In this document: positions 32,067 through 33,005 of the stretch, piece by piece | Layout: each line of letters starts with the position of its first letter | Position numbering within the stretch: the stretch's first letter is position 1 | Assembly (NCBI GenBank): GCA_035762175.1 | Contig: DASTPP010000056.1 | Span: forward strand, 1 to 33,005 | DNA: 33,005 nucleotides | Reading direction: 5' to 3' | From: DASTPP01 sp035762175 | GTDB lineage: Bacteria > Myxococcota_A > Polyangia > Polyangiales > Polyangiaceae | The notes under the pieces: model-generated | Told to the model about the DNA's origin: nothing | Database searches by the model: none | The model's input: the letters and a program-made list of their open reading frames with translations, nothing else | Program-made: the position numbers and the translations under genes

Positions 32067-32632
32067 AGCCCGGAGAGGCCGACCCAGCCCAAATTTCGCG
32101 TCAAATCGAGTTTGGGAAGGGCCCCCTGAAGCCCGGCAACGAGCCCGCAGAGCTTCGGGAAGCTCGGCGAAGCCTGTCGACGGCCCTCGGGAGCTTCAGG
32201 AAGCTCAGCGCAGCTCGCTCACGACCCCCGAGAGCTCCGGGAAGCTCGGCTGAGCCTACCAACGGGTTCGAAACGCTACGGGGAGCTCGGCCTGGCACAA
32301 AAACGGGTTACGACAAGCTTCCGGGAGCTCGGGTTGGCACATCTGCAGGCTCAATCGAGCTCCTGGAAGCTCGACTTGGCACATCTGCGGGCCCGAAGGA
32401 GCTTCCGGAAGCTCTGGTTGGCACAGATCCGAAGTACGACGAGCTTCCGGAAGCTCTGGTGGCACAGATCCGAGGTACGACGAGCTTCCGGAAGCTCTCG
32501 TGGCACAAAGACGATGGCGCCGAGCTTCGGGGGGCTTCCCCTTGGCACAAAGACGATGGCGCCGAGCTTCGGGGAGCTCGGTGTGGCGCAAACCTCGGCC
32601 TGATGAACTCAGGGGGAGCTCGCCTTGGCCCG
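32067..32632. repeat. Tandem array of 40-42 bp palindrome-bearing units
   Basis: About 13 units of 40-42 bp run head to tail, each beginning with a version of AGCTTCCGGAAGCTC (with the preceding G, a perfect 16-bp palindrome in the best copies). Units start near 32067, 32109, 32151, 32192, 32233, 32274, 32316, 32358, 32400, 32442, 32483, 32523, 32565, and a partial at 32611. From 32274 on, the palindrome is followed by TTGGCACA or TGGCACA and then by a ~15-16 bp variable part. The 5' units are more diverged. Unit lengths of 40, 41 and 42 bp break any reading frame, so the array is probably not coding. It lies between the NTPase upstream region and the gene at the right edge. Confidence 0.85.
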
Positions 32633-32717
32633 CCGCCACCATCGGGACCGCGGCCCGAAGCCCTCGGCGGTGCAGGAGCCCAGTCGCGGGAGCGCGCAAG
32701 GCCCGCACAGGAGCGAC

Positions 32718-32743
32718 AAAAACGCCCGCGCCCCCTCGGGCGT
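32718..32743 (-). terminator. Rho-independent terminator for the right-edge gene
   Basis: On the minus strand ACGCCCG (from 32743) and CGGGCGT (to 32722) form a perfect 7-bp GC-rich stem around an 8-nt loop and are followed by a run of T (TTTT at 32721-32718). It is 46 nt past the stop codon of the gene at 32789. Stem, loop and T-run are all in the right order for that strand. Confidence 0.7.
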
Positions 32744-32767
32744 GCCCACCGAGGAGGCGCGGACGTT

Positions 32768-32786
32768 ACGCGGCTTTACGCCGCGT
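32768..32786. repeat. Short perfect hairpin after the right-edge gene
   Basis: ACGCGGC (32768-32774) and GCCGCGT (32780-32786) form a 7-bp stem with a TTTAC loop. It begins just after the stop codon of the right-edge gene and 25 bp before the T-run terminator, so the two may act in tandem or it may be a 3' stabiliser. Confidence 0.55.
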
Positions 32787-32788
32787 CC

Positions 32789-33005
32789 TCAGTCCGTCTC
32801 GGACGGATCGCCCTCGGCCGGCGCCTCGCCCGCGGGCTCTTCGGCCGGGGTGTTGCGGCTGCGGCGGCGCTGGAAGAGCGACGGGGCGATGAGGTCGGCA
32901 TCGCCCTCGTACCAGCGCAGATAAACGACCGCCCGGCGGCAATCGCCGTACACGCCAGAAAGCAGCGCGAAGGCCTTGCGCAGGATCAGATCGGGCTTGC
33001 CGATG
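32789..33005 (-). CDS. Unrecognised protein, C-terminal part
   Basis: The frame is open from the window edge (codon at 33004-33002) to TGA at 32789-32791, giving 71 residues; the start lies beyond the window. The first ~48 residues look like a real folded protein (LRKAFALLSGVYGDCRRAVV, YLRWYEGDADLIAPSLFQRR). The last ~23 are an acidic Glu/Ala/Pro tail ending in PSETD. A good terminator on the same strand follows. No family was recognised. Support comes from the amino-acid composition, the contiguous frame and the terminator. Confidence 0.6.
   Translation of the reverse strand, partial: IGKPDLILRKAFALLSGVYGDCRRAVVYLRWYEGDADLIAPSLFQRRRSRNTPAEEPAGEAPAEGDPSETD

Noticed and set aside
32316..32550. 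TTGGCACA boxes as sigma-54 -24 elements
   Set aside because: The distance to the next GC does not fit the GG-N10-GC rule for a -24/-12 promoter.
32316..32632. Possible CRISPR array (repeat plus variable 'spacer')
   Set aside because: The variable parts are only ~15-16 bp, match in pairs rather than being unique, the repeats vary in sequence and in length (40-42 bp), and no cas genes are in the window.
32256..32708. Repetitive protein frame across the array (ELPEAR-type repeats)
   Set aside because: The repeats show up in several frames on both strands because units are 40, 41 or 42 bp long; this is what non-coding tandem DNA gives, and there is no start context.

Overview
The window is very GC-rich (mostly GC-ending codons, many GTG starts, long antisense shadow frames). 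Gene content points to a myxobacterium or relative (Myxococcota): an MglA-type Ras-like GTPase, cysteine-rich lipoproteins, a non-flagellar SctV export gate, an ImuA-ImuB pair, and a CHAT protease with an AAA-like NTPase. This assignment rests on gene families and composition only; there is no rRNA or other marker.

Left to right. (1) Positions 1-4733, plus strand: the end of nuoD, then nuoG, nuoH and nuoI of respiratory complex I. The cluster stops after nuoI, without nuoJ-N, at a perfect 33-bp inverted repeat. (2) 4967-7321, plus: a cysteine-rich lipoprotein and an MglA-like GTPase with a long C-terminal extension. (3) 15777 down to 7334, minus: eight tightly packed genes, nearly all joined by 1-13 nt overlaps: a sigma-70 family factor, a candidate membrane anti-sigma factor, two small lipoproteins, an LpxL-like acyltransferase, a DnaK paralogue, an M1 metallopeptidase and a multi-pass membrane protein. 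It reads as one envelope-related operon headed by its own sigma factor. (4) 15778-16240: a divergent intergenic region with a ~60-bp tandem repeat. (5) 16241-20452, plus: HIT hydrolase, AI-2E/PerM-type membrane protein, a TPR-like membrane protein and an L-2-hydroxyglutarate oxidase-like flavoprotein. (6) 23648 down to 20360, minus: a FIST-domain protein and an isolated sctV, whose 3' end overlaps the flavoprotein gene by 93 bp. (7) 23839-26234, plus: imuA-imuB without dnaE2. (8) 26235-26515: a composite palindromic element. (9) 31854 down to 26516, minus: an AAA-like NTPase with a degenerate Walker A, a metallophosphoesterase, a CHAT (caspase-like) protease and a nucleoside deoxyribosyltransferase-like protein. 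(10) 32067-32632: an array of 40-42 bp palindrome-containing repeats whose variable parts match in neighbouring pairs. (11) From 32789 to the window edge, minus: the 3' end of an unrecognised gene.

The best candidate for an undescribed system is the NTPase / metallophosphoesterase / CHAT / deoxyribosyltransferase-like module at 26516-31854. It combines a signalling-type NTPase, a protease and two possible nucleotide- or phosphoester-acting enzymes, flanked by repeats on both sides. The eight-gene sigma operon and the paired-unit repeat array come next. Functions of these systems are inferred from domains and gene order, not shown.
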